Origin: Candidatus Amoebophilus asiaticus 5a2
Lineage (GTDB): Bacteria > Bacteroidota > Bacteroidia > Cytophagales > Amoebophilaceae
Assembly (NCBI RefSeq): GCF_000020565.1
Contig: NC_010830.1
Location: 186,001-250,000 of the forward strand
Length of the DNA stretch: 64,000 bases
Reading direction: 5' to 3'
Shown: positions 7,380 through 18,022 of the stretch, piece by piece
Layout: every line of letters starts with the position of its first letter
Position numbering within the stretch: the first letter of the stretch is position 1
The notes under the pieces: generated by a model
The model's database searches: none
What the model saw: only the letters and a program-made list of their open reading frames with translations
Told to the model about the DNA's origin: nothing
Translations under genes and position numbers: made by a program

Positions 7380-9529
7380 TAACGGTTTATTGAAAAATGT
7401 ATATGATTTTTATGATTTTCACGAAGCCTACTGGTCGTATAAGGTTTCTTGTTTTTATGCCTTAAGTAAGGACCAAAATTTTCCCTTACTATCGATACTT
7501 CTTCCAAAGCACTTTGTAAAGCTATCACTAATGGATTGTTAGCTCCTAAGCTAGCTACGCTGCTACTGTTAATTCTAGAAATATCAATAGCTCTTGCCCC
7601 ATTTTCTTTGCGATGGTTACTGTTTGCATATTGCTTACCATCATGTCCATTAGTAGTAGCAGAAATATGTATGCTTTCTATTTTAACGGTTTCATTAGCT
7701 TTATTAAGCGCTTGAATCAAGCTAGGTATTAACCGTTGGTCAACTAGTCTATCAGCAGAGATGATTAAATTCTCTGGTTTCTTGAGAGAACTTCCAAAAG
7801 TAACAGTGACAGTAGATCCTGAAGATAAGCGAATTAAATGCGGTATATGCATGCTAGTAGGCAAGTCATATTCTTCTAAATACAAACTATTAGAAGAAGG
7901 CACTTCGCCACTTTGCTCAACCAACATAGGATAGTTATTTATGTTATTGTCTACGAATGCTTGAAGGTAAGAAGGCTGAAGCGATAGACTAGGTAGTACT
8001 GAAAGCTGGACTTCTTCTTGATCCTGAATCTGAGAAAAATATTCAATGTTTGTTTGTAAACCCTCTATAGAGTCCCTAGTTAACTCTTTAATGCTAACGT
8101 TTATTTCTAAAGCATCATAGAGTTTATTTAAATCAAAACGAGCCACTTTACTTTTTGGTACTGATTTCACTCTGTTTAATTCTGTCAATAGCGAAGATAT
8201 TTTTTGTAAGCTGACTTGTAAATCTACTGTATAGTTTTCATAAAAATTAGATGAGCGATAATCAAAGTTTTTATTTAATAATTGCATTTGATTACTTATG
8301 TGTGCAAGCAATTTATTGTAAACAAGTGAATAGTTTTCTAGTCTTACTTGTCTATGTAAAAATTTATAAATGATTTGCTCTAACTTAGTTTTAACTTTCG
8401 CCGGATCAGGATCAATAGTAACAACAGTTAAATTTATCTTTATTCCCGCCAATATGTTTCCTATTTCTGCGAGCATATCTTTCCAAATTCGTAATGTATC
8501 AGAATTAAAATTGCTAGGATCTATAAGAGAATAAGCAATAGTTAAATTATTTATATTTTTTCCTATATCTATTTTAATACCATAATCCTGAGACTTCAAT
8601 TTACCTATATATACATAGTTAGGTGTATTGGTATTTGAATCGATAGTAGGGTATATATGAGTATATTCCTTTTGTCGATCTGGTGCACTATTAAGTAATT
8701 TCTCTATACTAAAACCAAATTCTCCATATACAGGTAATATCTGGTATCTATACCCTATAGCTAGGGATTGCTTTATATAAGCTAGCCATCTCCCCTGTTG
8801 ATACATAAACGCAACTTGATGATCTCCATAAGCTATAGAGTTAAAAGGATTTGTTACTATATACTTATCAGTTATTGAAGAGGAAGTAATAGTAGGTAAC
8901 TGAGCAGAACGGATAGATTTTTTATTCGCTTGTTTACGATTAGCAGTGAAGTTAGCAGAACTAGACAAACCAATCTTGTTTTGATGTAAGGAGACAGCAT
9001 TCTGGCTAGTTGTTGTAGCTTTAGAGTTATCTGCTAAAAGCTGGAAACTACGCAAATAATTAGTAGAAGGCTCCTTAAGAGCTAGTTGTCGGCTGTTGTG
9101 CTGTAAAATAACTTCTTCCTTTACAATAGGCTGTACTTTATTTAAATTACTCAATTTAACAGTTGCAATATCATATACTCGTCTATTATGTAAGCCTTCT
9201 TGGTAGGTTCTATTAGTCCGTAAACTATATGCTTCATGAGTATGAGACAATACGGTAAGCCGTACTACTTTTTTTGATTTTAATGAGCTTAGATTTGGAC
9301 TAAGATAATTATATTCTAAAGAATGAAACTTTCCATCCATATTAATCTTATCAACGACATAATGGTTACGTGAAAGTTTATAAATATTTGCGTGTGTTCG
9401 TTTTTCTATTGTTGTAAACCCAATAGCTGAAATCTTAAAGCTCGCACACACAAATAATACAAGAGTTAGTAATAGAATAACAACAGCAAATTGCTTGCTA
9501 GGAATGTCCATGGTTAGGGTTACTGACAA
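7379..9529 (-). CDS. Membrane-anchored hypothetical protein with C-terminal M15-like peptidase fold
   Basis: A 716-residue protein with one N-terminal membrane helix (about 12-34), a long Ser/Asn-rich and then alpha-helical middle, and a recognisable C-terminal ~80 residues. There, SNH (637-639), ARAIDIS (646-651) and NHIHFSI (708-714) reproduce the zinc-site order of the M15/Hedgehog-type peptidase fold (H639, D649, and H709 or H711). M15 enzymes cut peptidoglycan peptides; relatives are also found in phage and contractile-injection proteins. The rest matches nothing I know. It is followed, with a one-base overlap, by the secreted propeller-like protein. The peptidase call is inference from motifs. 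Confidence 0.5.
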   Translation of the reverse strand: MSVTLTMDIPSKQFAVVILLLTLVLFVCASFKISAIGFTTIEKRTHANIYKLSRNHYVVDKINMDGKFHSLEYNYLSPNLSSLKSKKVVRLTVLSHTHEAYSLRTNRTYQEGLHNRRVYDIATVKLSNLNKVQPIVKEEVILQHNSRQLALKEPSTNYLRSFQLLADNSKATTTSQNAVSLHQNKIGLSSSANFTANRKQANKKSIRSAQLPTITSSSITDKYIVTNPFNSIAYGDHQVAFMYQQGRWLAYIKQSLAIGYRYQILPVYGEFGFSIEKLLNSAPDRQKEYTHIYPTIDSNTNTPNYVYIGKLKSQDYGIKIDIGKNINNLTIAYSLIDPSNFNSDTLRIWKDMLAEIGNILAGIKINLTVVTIDPDPAKVKTKLEQIIYKFLHRQVRLENYSLVYNKLLAHISNQMQLLNKNFDYRSSNFYENYTVDLQVSLQKISSLLTELNRVKSVPKSKVARFDLNKLYDALEINVSIKELTRDSIEGLQTNIEYFSQIQDQEEVQLSVLPSLSLQPSYLQAFVDNNINNYPMLVEQSGEVPSSNSLYLEEYDLPTSMHIPHLIRLSSGSTVTVTFGSSLKKPENLIISADRLVDQRLIPSLIQALNKANETVKIESIHISATTNGHDGKQYANSNHRKENGARAIDISRINSSSVASLGANNPLVIALQSALEEVSIVRENFGPYLRHKNKKPYTTSRLRENHKNHIHFSINR

Positions 9530-9714
9530 TCATTGGAATTTTAGAAAATGACTTAGAAAGCAGGCATCTTTAATAATAATTTAACCATATTTCTGAAGAA
9601 TTTCAATATTAACTCTTTGTATTTTGCTAAGTAAAATTTAATCTTTAAAAGATTTCAGTTAATTTTTTCATTTCCAAATATAAGAGCATATACCTATCCA
9701 CCCCTAAACGCCTA

Positions 9715-9769
9715 TAAAAATAAAATTCCTCCAATTTATTAAGGGTTAGCCTAAAAACTGGAGGAATTT
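9715..9769 (-). terminator. Rho-independent terminator of the ribosomal protein operon
   Basis: An 11-bp perfect stem (arms 9723-9733 and 9759-9769; AAATTCCTCCA on the plus strand) with a 25-nt loop. Read on the minus strand it is followed by a T-rich tract (9714-9725). It sits about 30 bp after the rplQ stop, where the operon should end. Confidence 0.75.
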
Positions 9770-9800
9770 ATTTTCGTTTAAAATATTATTCTTATATAGC

Positions 9801-10385
9801 TTATTCTTCTTGTTTATTAGTTTGTTCAGGAGATTGTGTATCTAAAGCTTCTTGCTCATCTGCTCCTTCTACCTGAGTATTTTCAACTGGTTTAGCTTGA
9901 GTAGCCATATCTTGAGTGTTAGGCTGTGTTTTTTCAGAACTCACAGTCGTAGTAGCACCTAATTTTCCTTTTCCCCTTCGAGTTCTAGCCTTGGTTTGTT
10001 TTGGCTCTGCTGCCTTTTGCAAGTATGTATTATAGTCTACTAACTCCATCATACACATTTCTGCATTATCCCCTAGGCGATTTCCTAGCCTAATAATACG
10101 TGTATAACCTCCCGGTCTATCCCCTATCTTAGGAGCAACCTCATTAAAAAGTAGTTTAACGGGCTCTTTATCTTGAAAATAGGAGAACACTACTCTTCTT
10201 GCATGCGTAGAATCTTGTTTAGCCTTTGTAATAATAGGCTCTACAAACTTCCTAAGTGCTTTAGCTTTGGCTACGGTAGTAATAATACGTTTATGTAAAA
10301 TAAGGGACTTAGCCTGGTTAGATAATAGAGCCTTGCGGTGGGACGCAGGCCTACTCAGATGATTAAATTTTTTACCGTGTCTCAT
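9801..10385 (-). CDS. rplQ: 50S ribosomal protein L17 with C-terminal extension
   Basis: The first ~115 residues are a standard L17: [20 protein letters not shown] at the start, then [22 protein letters not shown] and RPGGYTRI. The remaining ~75 residues are a Lys/Thr/Gln/Glu-rich low-complexity tail, making the protein 194 residues against about 120-130 in most bacteria. Such tails are common on Bacteroidota L17. It is the last gene of the S10-spc-alpha operon, following rpoA by 72 bp and preceding a strong terminator. Confidence 0.95.
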   Translation of the reverse strand: MRHGKKFNHLSRPASHRKALLSNQAKSLILHKRIITTVAKAKALRKFVEPIITKAKQDSTHARRVVFSYFQDKEPVKLLFNEVAPKIGDRPGGYTRIIRLGNRLGDNAEMCMMELVDYNTYLQKAAEPKQTKARTRRGKGKLGATTTVSSEKTQPNTQDMATQAKPVENTQVEGADEQEALDTQSPEQTNKQEE

Positions 10386-10457
10386 ATTGGTTCAAATAAA
10401 TTGTCTAAAAAGATAGATGCACTAACATTTAGTTAGCACTTACAAAAACAGATATCC

Positions 10458-11447
10458 TTATTGGTCATTTAGATTATAAGCTGATAGATCCATACCAAAA
10501 GTTAAATCTTTACTAGCTACTAAGTCTTGTAACTCTTTAAGAGACTTTTTACCAAAATTTCTAAATTGGGCCATATCAGACACCTTCAATTGCACTAAAT
10601 CTCCTAAAGTTTTTATGTCAGCTGCTTTAAGACAGTTAAAGGCTCTAACAGATAGTCCCATTTCGCTAAGAGGAGTTTTAAGTAATTTACGCATTTGTAG
10701 CGTAGACTCATCCAAGACATCTATCTCATCAGCATCCTTAGTCTCTACCATCTTGTTTCTATCAATGAGTAGAGCAAAATGCTTGATCATAATGTCAGCA
10801 GCACGCTCAATAGCAGTTTGAGGGTGAATAGTACCATCAGTTTCTACAGAGAATACTAGAGATTCATAATCTGTTTTTTGACCAACACGAGTGTTCTCAA
10901 CATGGTATTTAACATTTTTTACAGGAGTAAAAATAGAATCGATTGGAATAACACCTTTTACCTGTGCATCAATTTTATTTTCTTCTGCAGGTACGTAGCC
11001 ACGTCCTTTTTCAACAGTAACTTCTATTTCGAATCTGGCTGACTCATCTATATGGCAAATAACTAATTCTGGGTTAGTTATTTCAAACGCAGCAGTTGCC
11101 TGTGCAAAATCTCCTGCTGTCAGAATTTTTTTATTGTTGATTGAAATAAATATTTTATTTTCTGTAGTATCTCCAATTTTTTTAAACCTAATCTGCTTAA
11201 GGTTTAAAATAATTTCTACTAAATCTTCTGTTACCCCCTCTATAGTAGAAAACTCGTGATATATGCCCGGTATTCTGATAGAGGTGATAGCATATCCTTC
11301 TAGTGAGGATAGTATCACTCTTCTCAAAGCATTACCAATGGTTACGCCATAACCTCTTTCAAGTGGCTTAAAAGTAAATATACCATGAAACTCGTCTGCT
11401 TGTTTTACAGAGATTTTACCAGGTATTTGAAAGGCTATTGATGACAT
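10458..11447 (-). CDS. rpoA: DNA-directed RNA polymerase alpha subunit
   Basis: A 329-residue alpha subunit. The N-terminal assembly domain has ERGYGVTIGNALRRVILSSLEG (around 32-53) and GYVPAEEN. The C-terminal domain has the DNA/activator-binding helix-hairpin-helix, with LSVRAFNCLKAADIKTLGDLV and FRNFGKKSLKEL. It dimerises to start polymerase assembly. It lies between rpsD and rplQ as in most bacteria. Confidence 0.98.
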   Translation of the reverse strand: MSSIAFQIPGKISVKQADEFHGIFTFKPLERGYGVTIGNALRRVILSSLEGYAITSIRIPGIYHEFSTIEGVTEDLVEIILNLKQIRFKKIGDTTENKIFISINNKKILTAGDFAQATAAFEITNPELVICHIDESARFEIEVTVEKGRGYVPAEENKIDAQVKGVIPIDSIFTPVKNVKYHVENTRVGQKTDYESLVFSVETDGTIHPQTAIERAADIMIKHFALLIDRNKMVETKDADEIDVLDESTLQMRKLLKTPLSEMGLSVRAFNCLKAADIKTLGDLVQLKVSDMAQFRNFGKKSLKELQDLVASKDLTFGMDLSAYNLNDQ

Positions 11448-11499
11448 TGTGTTCCAGTTTATTTATAATTCTATGATAAAGCGACAAAAAATTTAGAAA

Positions 11500-12102
11500 T
11501 TATTTAGAGTATAGCTCAACAATACTTTGCTCATTAATTTTTTCAGGGATTTCTTCTCTATGTGGCAGTGACATGACTTTACCAATCATCTGTTTACTAT
11601 CCCATTCTAACCAGTTATTTTTATTATGTGAATGGCTAGAAATACGCTCGGTAATAGCGTTTGATGACTTTGTTTTCTCGGTTAAGCCAATTATATCACC
11701 CACTTTTAATGCATAAGAAGGAATATTAACTATTTTACCATTTACAGTAATATGCTTATGCGACACTAACTGTCTAGCGGATCTCCGAGTAGGTGTTATA
11801 CCTAAGCGATATACGACATTATCAAGCCTTGTTTCTAAGTATTGTAGCAACAGTTCGCCTGTAACTCCTTTCTTCTTAGCTGCTTTATAGAAAAGGTTAG
11901 CAAATTGCTTTTCTAGTAATCCATATATATACTTGGCTTTTCCTTTTTCCATTAGCTGGATGGCATATTCAGACTTCTTTTTACGAATTTTACCATGTTG
12001 ACCTGGAGGGTAATTCTTTTTCTGAAGTGCCTTGCTAGGCCCAAATATGGGCTCATTAAATCTTCTAGAAATTTTAGCTTTAGGACCTATATATCTTGCC
12101 AT
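11500..12102 (-). CDS. rpsD: 30S ribosomal protein S4
   Basis: A 200-residue S4, a primary 16S rRNA-binding protein that starts small-subunit assembly. It opens with [15 protein letters not shown], has YPPGQHG, and carries the S4 RNA-binding domain with [10 protein letters not shown] and [15 protein letters not shown]. No zinc-binding cysteines are present, which is usual for Bacteroidota. It is placed between rpsK and rpoA in the alpha operon. Confidence 0.98.
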   Translation of the reverse strand: MARYIGPKAKISRRFNEPIFGPSKALQKKNYPPGQHGKIRKKKSEYAIQLMEKGKAKYIYGLLEKQFANLFYKAAKKKGVTGELLLQYLETRLDNVVYRLGITPTRRSARQLVSHKHITVNGKIVNIPSYALKVGDIIGLTEKTKSSNAITERISSHSHNKNNWLEWDSKQMIGKVMSLPHREEIPEKINEQSIVELYSK

Positions 12103-12124
12103 ATTTATAATTATTTAATTAAGA

Positions 12125-12517
12125 TTACGGACGTCTACGTTTAGGAGGTCTACATCCATTATGTGGAATAGGAGTTACATCCTTAATAGTACTAATTTCT
12201 ATACCAGCATCTTGGATAGTTCTAATAGCAGATTCTCTGCCTACACCCGCTCCCTTCACATAAACTTCAACCTTTCTAAGGCCCAACTCATGCGCTACTT
12301 TTGCACAATCTCCAGCAGATACTTGGGCTGCATATGGGGTATTTTTTTTAGAACCCTTAAATCCCATTTTACCAGCGGAAGACCAAGATATAACTTGCCC
12401 AATCTCATTGGTCATAGAAATAATAATATTGTTATACGTGGCTTTAATATGCGCTTGGCCTAACTTGCCAACGCTGACAACTCGCTTCTTGGTTTTTTCT
12501 TTTTGGGATTTTGCCAT
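12125..12517 (-). CDS. rpsK: 30S ribosomal protein S11
   Basis: A 130-residue S11, part of the platform of the small subunit near the mRNA exit. Clear motifs are [31 protein letters not shown], and the C-terminal [18 protein letters not shown]. It lies 22 bp upstream of rpsD and 45 bp after rpsM. Confidence 0.98.
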   Translation of the reverse strand: MAKSQKEKTKKRVVSVGKLGQAHIKATYNNIIISMTNEIGQVISWSSAGKMGFKGSKKNTPYAAQVSAGDCAKVAHELGLRKVEVYVKGAGVGRESAIRTIQDAGIEISTIKDVTPIPHNGCRPPKRRRP

Positions 12518-12562
12518 AATTCTTTATGAATAGTTCTATCAATTTTTTAAAAAAGAAACTGT

Positions 12563-12943
12563 TTATTTCTTCGCAGCTTTCTTCTTATTAGCTACTGTTT
12601 TTCGTTTTCCTTTTCGGGTTCTAGCATTATTCTTAGTACTTTGTCCTCTTACAGGAAGACCTAATACATGCCTTCTACCCCTATAACATCCTATATCTAC
12701 TAACCTTTTTATATTTAAGCGTATCTCAGACTTTAATTCTCCTTCTACTTTATAATTCTCATTAATAACAGTACGGATTGTTTGAGACTCTTCATCGGTC
12801 CAACTGGAAACACGTTTATCTTTATTGACGCCTGCTGCTGCTAAAATCTGATTAGCTGAGCTACGACCAATACCAAAAATATAAGTAAGTGCTATTTCTC
12901 CTCGTTTGTTATCTGGAATATCTACACCTAATATTCTAGCCAT
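12563..12943 (-). CDS. rpsM: 30S ribosomal protein S13
   Basis: A 126-residue S13, a head protein that contacts the P-site tRNA and bridges the subunits. It has [21 protein letters not shown] at the start, an [13 protein letters not shown] helix-hairpin-helix, [16 protein letters not shown] and a lysine-rich tail. It starts two bases after the rpmJ stop codon, so the two are translationally close. Confidence 0.98.
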   Translation of the reverse strand: MARILGVDIPDNKRGEIALTYIFGIGRSSANQILAAAGVNKDKRVSSWTDEESQTIRTVINENYKVEGELKSEIRLNIKRLVDIGCYRGRRHVLGLPVRGQSTKNNARTRKGKRKTVANKKKAAKK

Positions 12944-12945
12944 AT

Positions 12946-13062
12946 TTATCCTTGTCTTTGTTTAAATCTTGGATTTTTTTTATTAATAACATAAAGTACT
13001 CCTTTCCTACGTACTATCTGGCATCCGCTACTACGTTTTTTAATAGATGATCTTATCTTCAT
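12946..13062 (-). CDS. rpmJ: 50S ribosomal protein L36 (zinc-free form)
   Basis: A small gene of 38 codons found by reading the minus strand between infA and rpsM. The product starts [20 protein letters not shown] and ends in [10 protein letters not shown]. Only one of the four zinc ligands of classical L36 remains, which is the zinc-free form usual in Bacteroidota. The ATG is at 13062-13060 and the stop at 12948-12946, two bases before rpsM. Position, length and sequence all agree. Confidence 0.95.
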   Translation of the reverse strand: MKIRSSIKKRSSGCQIVRRKGVLYVINKKNPRFKQRQG

Positions 13063-13076
13063 ATTTCACTAATATT

Positions 13077-13307
13077 TTATGGTTGATTTACCTTATATCT
13101 TTGGACAATACGTCCTTTTGTAAGATCATAAGGAGTCAACTCTAGTTTCACTTGATCTCCAGGTAATATATTGATATAAAATTTCCGCATCCTACCAGAG
13201 ATATGTGCTCTAACAAGATGTCCATTTGCTAAACGTACTTTAAATTCAGCATTAGGGAGAGCTACTTCTACTGTGCCATCTTGTTCTATTGGAGGTGTTT
13301 TAGCCAT
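13077..13307 (-). CDS. infA: Translation initiation factor IF-1
   Basis: A 76-residue S1-type OB-fold protein that binds the A site of the 30S subunit during initiation. Family motifs are [41 protein letters not shown] and the final [12 protein letters not shown]. It lies one base after the map stop and 14 bp before rpmJ, an order standard for Bacteroidota. Confidence 0.97.
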   Translation of the reverse strand: MAKTPPIEQDGTVEVALPNAEFKVRLANGHLVRAHISGRMRKFYINILPGDQVKLELTPYDLTKGRIVQRYKVNQP

Positions 13308-13308
13308 A

Positions 13309-14082
13309 TTAAATTCTAAAAACTTCTTCTATATATTGGTAACTTGTTAATATTTCGGCTTGCTGCTCACCTACTGCTATTGTATGCTCAAAATGTGCAG
13401 AAAGCTTTTTATCTATTGTAGTAATTGTCCAACCATCTTTTTCTTGCTTAACTGCAGATCTTCCTACATTCACCATAGGCTCTATAGCAAGGACCATTCC
13501 TTTCTTTAATCGTACACCAGACCCTAGCTTACCATAATTAGGTACTTGTGGATCTTCATGAAGATTTTTACCAATACCATGCCCTGCTAAATTTCTTACT
13601 ACTGTAAAATTATGCTTAGAAACATAATCTTCTACTGTTCCACCAATATCTCCTATTCTGTTCCCTACAATTGCCTGATTAATTCCCAAATATAATGCTT
13701 CTTTTGTAACCTTAATAAGTTCTTTAGCTTCTTTCGTTATTTCCCCGACAGGAAATGTAAAAGCTGAATCACTATGAAATCCTTTATAAAACACTCCACC
13801 GTCCACAGAAACAATATCGCCTTCTTTTAGCTCATAGTCTCCTGGTATGCCATGTACAACGGCTTCGTTGACTGAAACACATAATGTAGCAGGAAATTGA
13901 TCATATCCTTTAAAAGAAGGAATAGCGCCATGATCATATATGTATGTCTCAGCTAGTTTATCCAAAGTTTTTGTTGCTACACCTGGCTTAATAGCTTTTG
14001 CAACTACACCAAAAGCTTGTGCTAAGATAAGACCACTTTGTTTAATTATAGCTATTTCTTCATCATTTTTTAAAAATATCAT
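13309..14082 (-). CDS. map: Type I methionine aminopeptidase
   Basis: A 257-residue metal-dependent enzyme that removes the initiator methionine from new proteins. It shows the pita-bread fold motifs with the metal ligands: [20 protein letters not shown] (two Asp), a NLAGHGIG (His), a LAIEPM (Glu) and a late FEHTIAV (Glu). There is no N-terminal zinc-finger extension, so it is the short bacterial form. It is encoded between secY and infA. Confidence 0.97.
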   Translation of the reverse strand: MIFLKNDEEIAIIKQSGLILAQAFGVVAKAIKPGVATKTLDKLAETYIYDHGAIPSFKGYDQFPATLCVSVNEAVVHGIPGDYELKEGDIVSVDGGVFYKGFHSDSAFTFPVGEITKEAKELIKVTKEALYLGINQAIVGNRIGDIGGTVEDYVSKHNFTVVRNLAGHGIGKNLHEDPQVPNYGKLGSGVRLKKGMVLAIEPMVNVGRSAVKQEKDGWTITTIDKKLSAHFEHTIAVGEQQAEILTSYQYIEEVFRI

Positions 14083-14096
14083 ATCACCTGACTATG

Positions 14097-15404
14097 CTAT
14101 ATCTGCGATCTTCCTTGTATCCTACCAGAGTCCATCATGTGATCATAGTGATGCATTAACAAATAACTTTCTATTTGCTGCAAGCTATCTAATACCACGC
14201 CGACCATAATAAGTAAGGAAGTGCCTCCAAAAAAGCGGCTAAATCCTTTGCTTAAACCTGCCATATAAGCCAATCCCGGTAAAATAGCAATTATTGCTAA
14301 AAATAAGGAGCCTGGCAATGTTATTTTGCTTAAAATATCATCTATAAAAGAGGCTGTAGGTTTGCCAGGCTTAATACCTGGAATAAAACTACTACCTCTT
14401 TTCATATCATCAGCTATTTGCATGGGATTAATACTGATAGCTGTATAGAAATAGGTAAATGCTATAATAAGTATGGAAAATACAAGGTTATACTGCCAAG
14501 TAGTAAAGTCACCAAAAATCCTTGATACCATAGCCATTTTCTCACTTTTATTAGCAAAAAAATTAGACACCAGTGCTGGTAGAAACATAAGAACCTGTGC
14601 AAAGATAATAGGCATAACTCCAGAGCTATTGAGCTTAAGTGGTATGTATTGCCTTTGGCCACTATAAATTCCACCACTTGTTGCCATCTGTTTGGCATAT
14701 TGAAGAGGAATTCTGCGTGTTGCTTGTGTGAACATTACTACACTAACAACGATTAAGAAAAGAGCAAAGATTTCAAATATGAATATTAACAATCCTCTGG
14801 ATCCTCTTAAAACAAACTCTTCAAAAAAAGCTCCTGGCAAAGAAGATACAATTCCAATCATAATTAGCATTGAAACTCCATTACCTATTCCTTTGTCAGT
14901 AATTCTGTCTCCTATCCACATACAAGCCATGGTACCTGCTGGAAGAATAAATAAAGATAAAATATAAAAAAGTGGCTTGCTAATCATAATTGAGTCAGTA
15001 GAAACAGTAGCAGCCAAATAACTAGCCGACTGTATCATGGCAATTACAATAGTAAGTGCTTTAGTAATATTGCTAAGTGTTTTTCTGCCTGCTTGGCCCT
15101 CCCTTTGTATTTTTTGGAAATAAGGAACCGCTACGGTTAAGAGTTGAACAGCTATGGATGCTGAAATATAAGGCACTACACCTAATCCAAAAATGGAGAC
15201 ATTGCTAAAAGCCCCTCCTAGAAATATATCTAATAGGCCTAGTATTCCTTTAGCTTTTCCAGCTATCCTAGTAGCATCAATGCCTGGTAAAACAATAAAA
15301 GCGCCCAATCTAAAAACCAATAGTAAGCCTATGGTAGTAAGTATTCGGCTCCTCAGTTCAGGAATAAAAAATATTCTCTTAAATGTAGCAAGAAATTTAC
15401 GCAT
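14097..15404 (-). CDS. secY: Preprotein translocase subunit SecY
   Basis: The 435-residue channel-forming subunit of the SecYEG translocon with ten membrane helices. Typical segments are [22 protein letters not shown] at the front, then [12 protein letters not shown] (plug/helix 2 region), the [18 protein letters not shown] stretch and the [16 protein letters not shown] loop. It overlaps the end of rplO by eight bases, implying coupled translation. Confidence 0.98.
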   Translation of the reverse strand: MRKFLATFKRIFFIPELRSRILTTIGLLLVFRLGAFIVLPGIDATRIAGKAKGILGLLDIFLGGAFSNVSIFGLGVVPYISASIAVQLLTVAVPYFQKIQREGQAGRKTLSNITKALTIVIAMIQSASYLAATVSTDSIMISKPLFYILSLFILPAGTMACMWIGDRITDKGIGNGVSMLIMIGIVSSLPGAFFEEFVLRGSRGLLIFIFEIFALFLIVVSVVMFTQATRRIPLQYAKQMATSGGIYSGQRQYIPLKLNSSGVMPIIFAQVLMFLPALVSNFFANKSEKMAMVSRIFGDFTTWQYNLVFSILIIAFTYFYTAISINPMQIADDMKRGSSFIPGIKPGKPTASFIDDILSKITLPGSLFLAIIAILPGLAYMAGLSKGFSRFFGGTSLLIMVGVVLDSLQQIESYLLMHHYDHMMDSGRIQGRSQI

Positions 15405-15855
15405 ATATATTCAGGATGTTCGCTTTCCCACCCAATTTTTCTATGGCTGCTGATGCTGATGCTGAAAATGCATGAGCTGTTACTTCTAATTTTGTTTTCA
15501 ACAGACCATTGCCAAGAATTTTGCATTTATCACGTTTACTAACGAGACCATGTTGGTGTAAAACTTCAGGATTAATAACTGTAAGCTGAGCTTTTTCAGC
15601 TAGCTGCTGTATAGTATCTAGGTTAATAGGCTTATAGCTGACTCTATTAGGATTCTTAAAACCATACATAGGCAACCTGCGTTGCAAAGGAAGCTGGCCT
15701 CCTTCGAAACCTGGCTTACTTTTATAACCAGAGCGTGACTTTGCTCCTTTGTGTCCTCTAGTAGAAGTACCACCTTTACCAGAACCTTGCCCCCTACCAT
15801 ACCTTGTATTTTGCTTAACAGAATTTTTTGCGGGCTTAAGTGTATTTAGTTCCAT
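15397..15855 (-). CDS. rplO: 50S ribosomal protein L15
   Basis: A 152-residue L15 with the glycine/arginine-rich N-terminal extension that threads into the 23S rRNA ([20 protein letters not shown]) and the central [13 protein letters not shown] motif. The C-terminal domain ends with a [18 protein letters not shown] helix. Its 3' end overlaps secY by eight bases; rpmD ends two bases before it. Confidence 0.97.
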   Translation of the reverse strand: MELNTLKPAKNSVKQNTRYGRGQGSGKGGTSTRGHKGAKSRSGYKSKPGFEGGQLPLQRRLPMYGFKNPNRVSYKPINLDTIQQLAEKAQLTVINPEVLHQHGLVSKRDKCKILGNGLLKTKLEVTAHAFSASASAAIEKLGGKANILNIYA

Positions 15856-15857
15856 AA

Positions 15858-16040
15858 CTATGCTATATTTTCTGTAGTAACTAAGTGATGCACTTGTCGT
15901 ACCATTCCTTGAATTTGTGGTGTAAATTCTAGTTCTACACTCTTATTGATCCTACCAAGTTTTAAAGCTTTAATAGTTAGCTTTTGCCTCATAGGACATT
16001 TAATAGTGCTTCTTACTTGGGTAATTCTAACTTTTGCCAT
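15858..16040 (-). CDS. rpmD: 50S ribosomal protein L30
   Basis: A 60-residue L30: [20 protein letters not shown] at the start, [11 protein letters not shown] in the middle and a final [12 protein letters not shown]. Length and sequence are normal. It lies two bases after rpsE and two before rplO. Confidence 0.96.
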   Translation of the reverse strand: MAKVRITQVRSTIKCPMRQKLTIKALKLGRINKSVELEFTPQIQGMVRQVHHLVTTENIA

Positions 16041-16042
16041 GT

Positions 16043-16558
16043 TTATCCATTAAATAATTTATCCAAGCTAATTCCTCTTTGTGCTGCCACAGTAATAGGA
16101 TCTCTCATTTGAGATAAAGCTTGAAAAGTTGCCTTTACAGTATTATGAGGATTAGAAGATCCCTTTAATTTAGAAAGTACATTATTGATACCTGCGCATT
16201 CTAATACAACACGTGCACCTCCACCTGCAATAATACCTGTACCCGGAGCTGCTGGCTTAATTAGCACTTCACCTCCACCAAATCTACCTATAGCCCGGTG
16301 TGGTACCGTACCTTTTTGTATAGGAACCTTAATAAGATTTTTCTTTGCATTTTCTATTCCTTTTGCAATAGCATTGGTAACTTCTTGTGCTTTTCCAAGT
16401 CCATGTCCTACTATACCTTTCCCATCTCCTACCACTACTACAGCTGAAAAGCTAAAATTCCTACCTCCCTCAACAACCTTTGTCACACGGTTAATGGCAA
16501 CAACTTTCTCTGTTAGATTAAGTTCGCTTGGTTTAATTATTTTCTTTAGTTGCATCAT
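16043..16558 (-). CDS. rpsE: 30S ribosomal protein S5
   Basis: A 171-residue S5, involved in decoding fidelity and mRNA unwinding at the entry tunnel. Motifs: [41 protein letters not shown], and the C-terminal [17 protein letters not shown]. The ATG at 16558 (preceded by no strong ribosome site, as usual for this phylum) lies five bases after rplR. Confidence 0.97.
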   Translation of the reverse strand: MMQLKKIIKPSELNLTEKVVAINRVTKVVEGGRNFSFSAVVVVGDGKGIVGHGLGKAQEVTNAIAKGIENAKKNLIKVPIQKGTVPHRAIGRFGGGEVLIKPAAPGTGIIAGGGARVVLECAGINNVLSKLKGSSNPHNTVKATFQALSQMRDPITVAAQRGISLDKLFNG

Positions 16559-16563
16559 ATATG

Positions 16564-16920
16564 CTAAAATTTAAGTCCTTGGGCTCTAGCTCCTTCTGCC
16601 AATGCTTTCACACGACCATGATATATATATCCAGAACGATCAAAAACAACTTCTTCTATACCTTTTCCAATAGCTTGCTTCGCTATCTCCTCCCCGACCA
16701 TTCTAGCCATATCTATGGGTTTGCCTGCTTGTACTCCTATAGATTTCGAAGAACTGGCAACTAACGTATAGCCCTGTTCGTCATTAATGAGTTGGGCATA
16801 TGTAGCTTTATTACTTTTATAAACTGAAAGTCTAGGTCTCTCAGCAGTACCTTGAATACGCTTTCTAATACGCATTCTGATTTTTAATCTTCTTTTAGCT
16901 TTTAAGTTATTCATCGGCAT
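16564..16920 (-). CDS. rplR: 50S ribosomal protein L18
   Basis: A 118-residue L18, which carries 5S rRNA into the large subunit together with L5. It shows the basic N-terminus ([19 protein letters not shown]), [20 protein letters not shown], and the C-terminal [20 protein letters not shown]. It is followed five bases later by rpsE. Confidence 0.97.
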   Translation of the reverse strand: MPMNNLKAKRRLKIRMRIRKRIQGTAERPRLSVYKSNKATYAQLINDEQGYTLVASSSKSIGVQAGKPIDMARMVGEEIAKQAIGKGIEEVVFDRSGYIYHGRVKALAEGARAQGLKF

Positions 16921-16941
16921 TTTTTACTAGCTATGTTAAAA

Positions 16942-17496
16942 CTATTTAGAAGCGGTTTTACCTGCTTTACGTCTAATCTGTTCTCCTAAGTAGCGTATTC
17001 CCTTACCTTTATAAGGCTCTACTTTTCTTAATGTTTTAATTTTAGCAGCCACCTGCCCAAGCAGTTGTTTATCTATTCCTTCCAAATGGACTAAAGGATT
17101 CTTACCTTTTGTGGTCTCAGCCTGTACTTTAATTTCTGGTGGAATAACAAAATAAATCTTATGTGAATAGCCAAGGTCAAGGTCAAGTGCATTGCCCTGT
17201 ACACTAGCTTTATAACCTACTCCCACTAACTCTAAGCTTTTTGTAAACCCTGTGCTTACACCAATAATCATATTATTGATAAGCACTCTATATAGACCAT
17301 GTAAAGCCTTATGACGCTTTTGGTTAGTTCTTCTATGTAGTGTAACTGTATCATTTTCTATAGTAACACTTATAGCAGGGTCTATATATTGAGACAATTC
17401 TCCCTTAGGTCCTTTTACGTAAACTATATCCTCTTCAGGACCTCTTAACGTAACGCCTTGGGGTAATTTAATGGGTAATTTTCCTATTCTTGACAT
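16942..17496 (-). CDS. rplF: 50S ribosomal protein L6
   Basis: A 184-residue L6 made of two related domains, located near the GTPase centre. It begins MSRIGKLPIKLPQGV and has VKGPKGELS, SLELVGVGYKA and the late EPYKGKGIRYLGEQIRRKAG. It is encoded between rpsH and rplR with spacing under 25 bp. Confidence 0.98.
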   Translation of the reverse strand: MSRIGKLPIKLPQGVTLRGPEEDIVYVKGPKGELSQYIDPAISVTIENDTVTLHRRTNQKRHKALHGLYRVLINNMIIGVSTGFTKSLELVGVGYKASVQGNALDLDLGYSHKIYFVIPPEIKVQAETTKGKNPLVHLEGIDKQLLGQVAAKIKTLRKVEPYKGKGIRYLGEQIRRKAGKTASK

Positions 17497-17514
17497 AGCT
17501 TGATGATCTAAATA

Positions 17515-17916
17515 CTAATAGATATAACAGAGCACTTCACCTCCGAGCTTCATTTGCCTAGCTTCTTTATCACTCATAATTCCTTTGGAAGTAGATAAAA
17601 TAGCAATACCGAGTCCATTTAAGACACTTGGCAACTCACTAGCCTTAACATACTTTCTAAGGCCAGGTTTACTTACACGTTCTAATTTGTTGATAGGAGA
17701 AGTTTTCGTACCTGGATTATATTTTAAGCCAATTTTTATAGAGCCTTGTTTGTTAGGCTGATCATCAAATTTGTATTGCTTAATATATCCTTTCTCATGC
17801 AATAACTCAGTCATTGCCTTCTTAAGGTTTGAAGCAGGTATTTCTACTATCCTATGCCTAGCGCGAATAGCATTTCTGATCCTGGTTAGATAATCAGCTA
17901 TAGGGTCTGTAATCAT
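17515..17916 (-). CDS. rpsH: 30S ribosomal protein S8
   Basis: A 133-residue S8, a central-domain 16S rRNA binder and, in other bacteria, the translational repressor of the spc operon. It has [20 protein letters not shown], the [15 protein letters not shown] stretch and the C-terminal [16 protein letters not shown] with [10 protein letters not shown] 106-bp gap separates it from rpsN, the largest gap inside this operon apart from the end. Confidence 0.98.
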   Translation of the reverse strand: MITDPIADYLTRIRNAIRARHRIVEIPASNLKKAMTELLHEKGYIKQYKFDDQPNKQGSIKIGLKYNPGTKTSPINKLERVSKPGLRKYVKASELPSVLNGLGIAILSTSKGIMSDKEARQMKLGGEVLCYIY

Positions 17917-17944
17917 ACAATCGTTTCTTGTTATAAATTAGTTA

Positions 17945-17968
17945 TTTGTTCTATGATTTGTTCTATGA
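17945..17968. repeat. Tandem 12-bp repeat between rpsN and rpsH
   Basis: The unit TTTGTTCTATGA occurs twice without spacer. It looks like a small replication-slippage duplication in the only sizeable gap inside the spc part of the operon. Confidence 0.6.
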
Positions 17969-18022
17969 TAGCTTATAATATGCTATGCTACAAAATTAAA
18001 ATATTAAGCTAGTAGAGACATT

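Noticed and set aside
12161-12463. Reading frame on the plus strand opposite rpsK
   Set aside because: Antisense shadow of a conserved ribosomal gene; no family resemblance. The same holds for the other opposite-strand frames over the ribosomal, opp and fusion genes.
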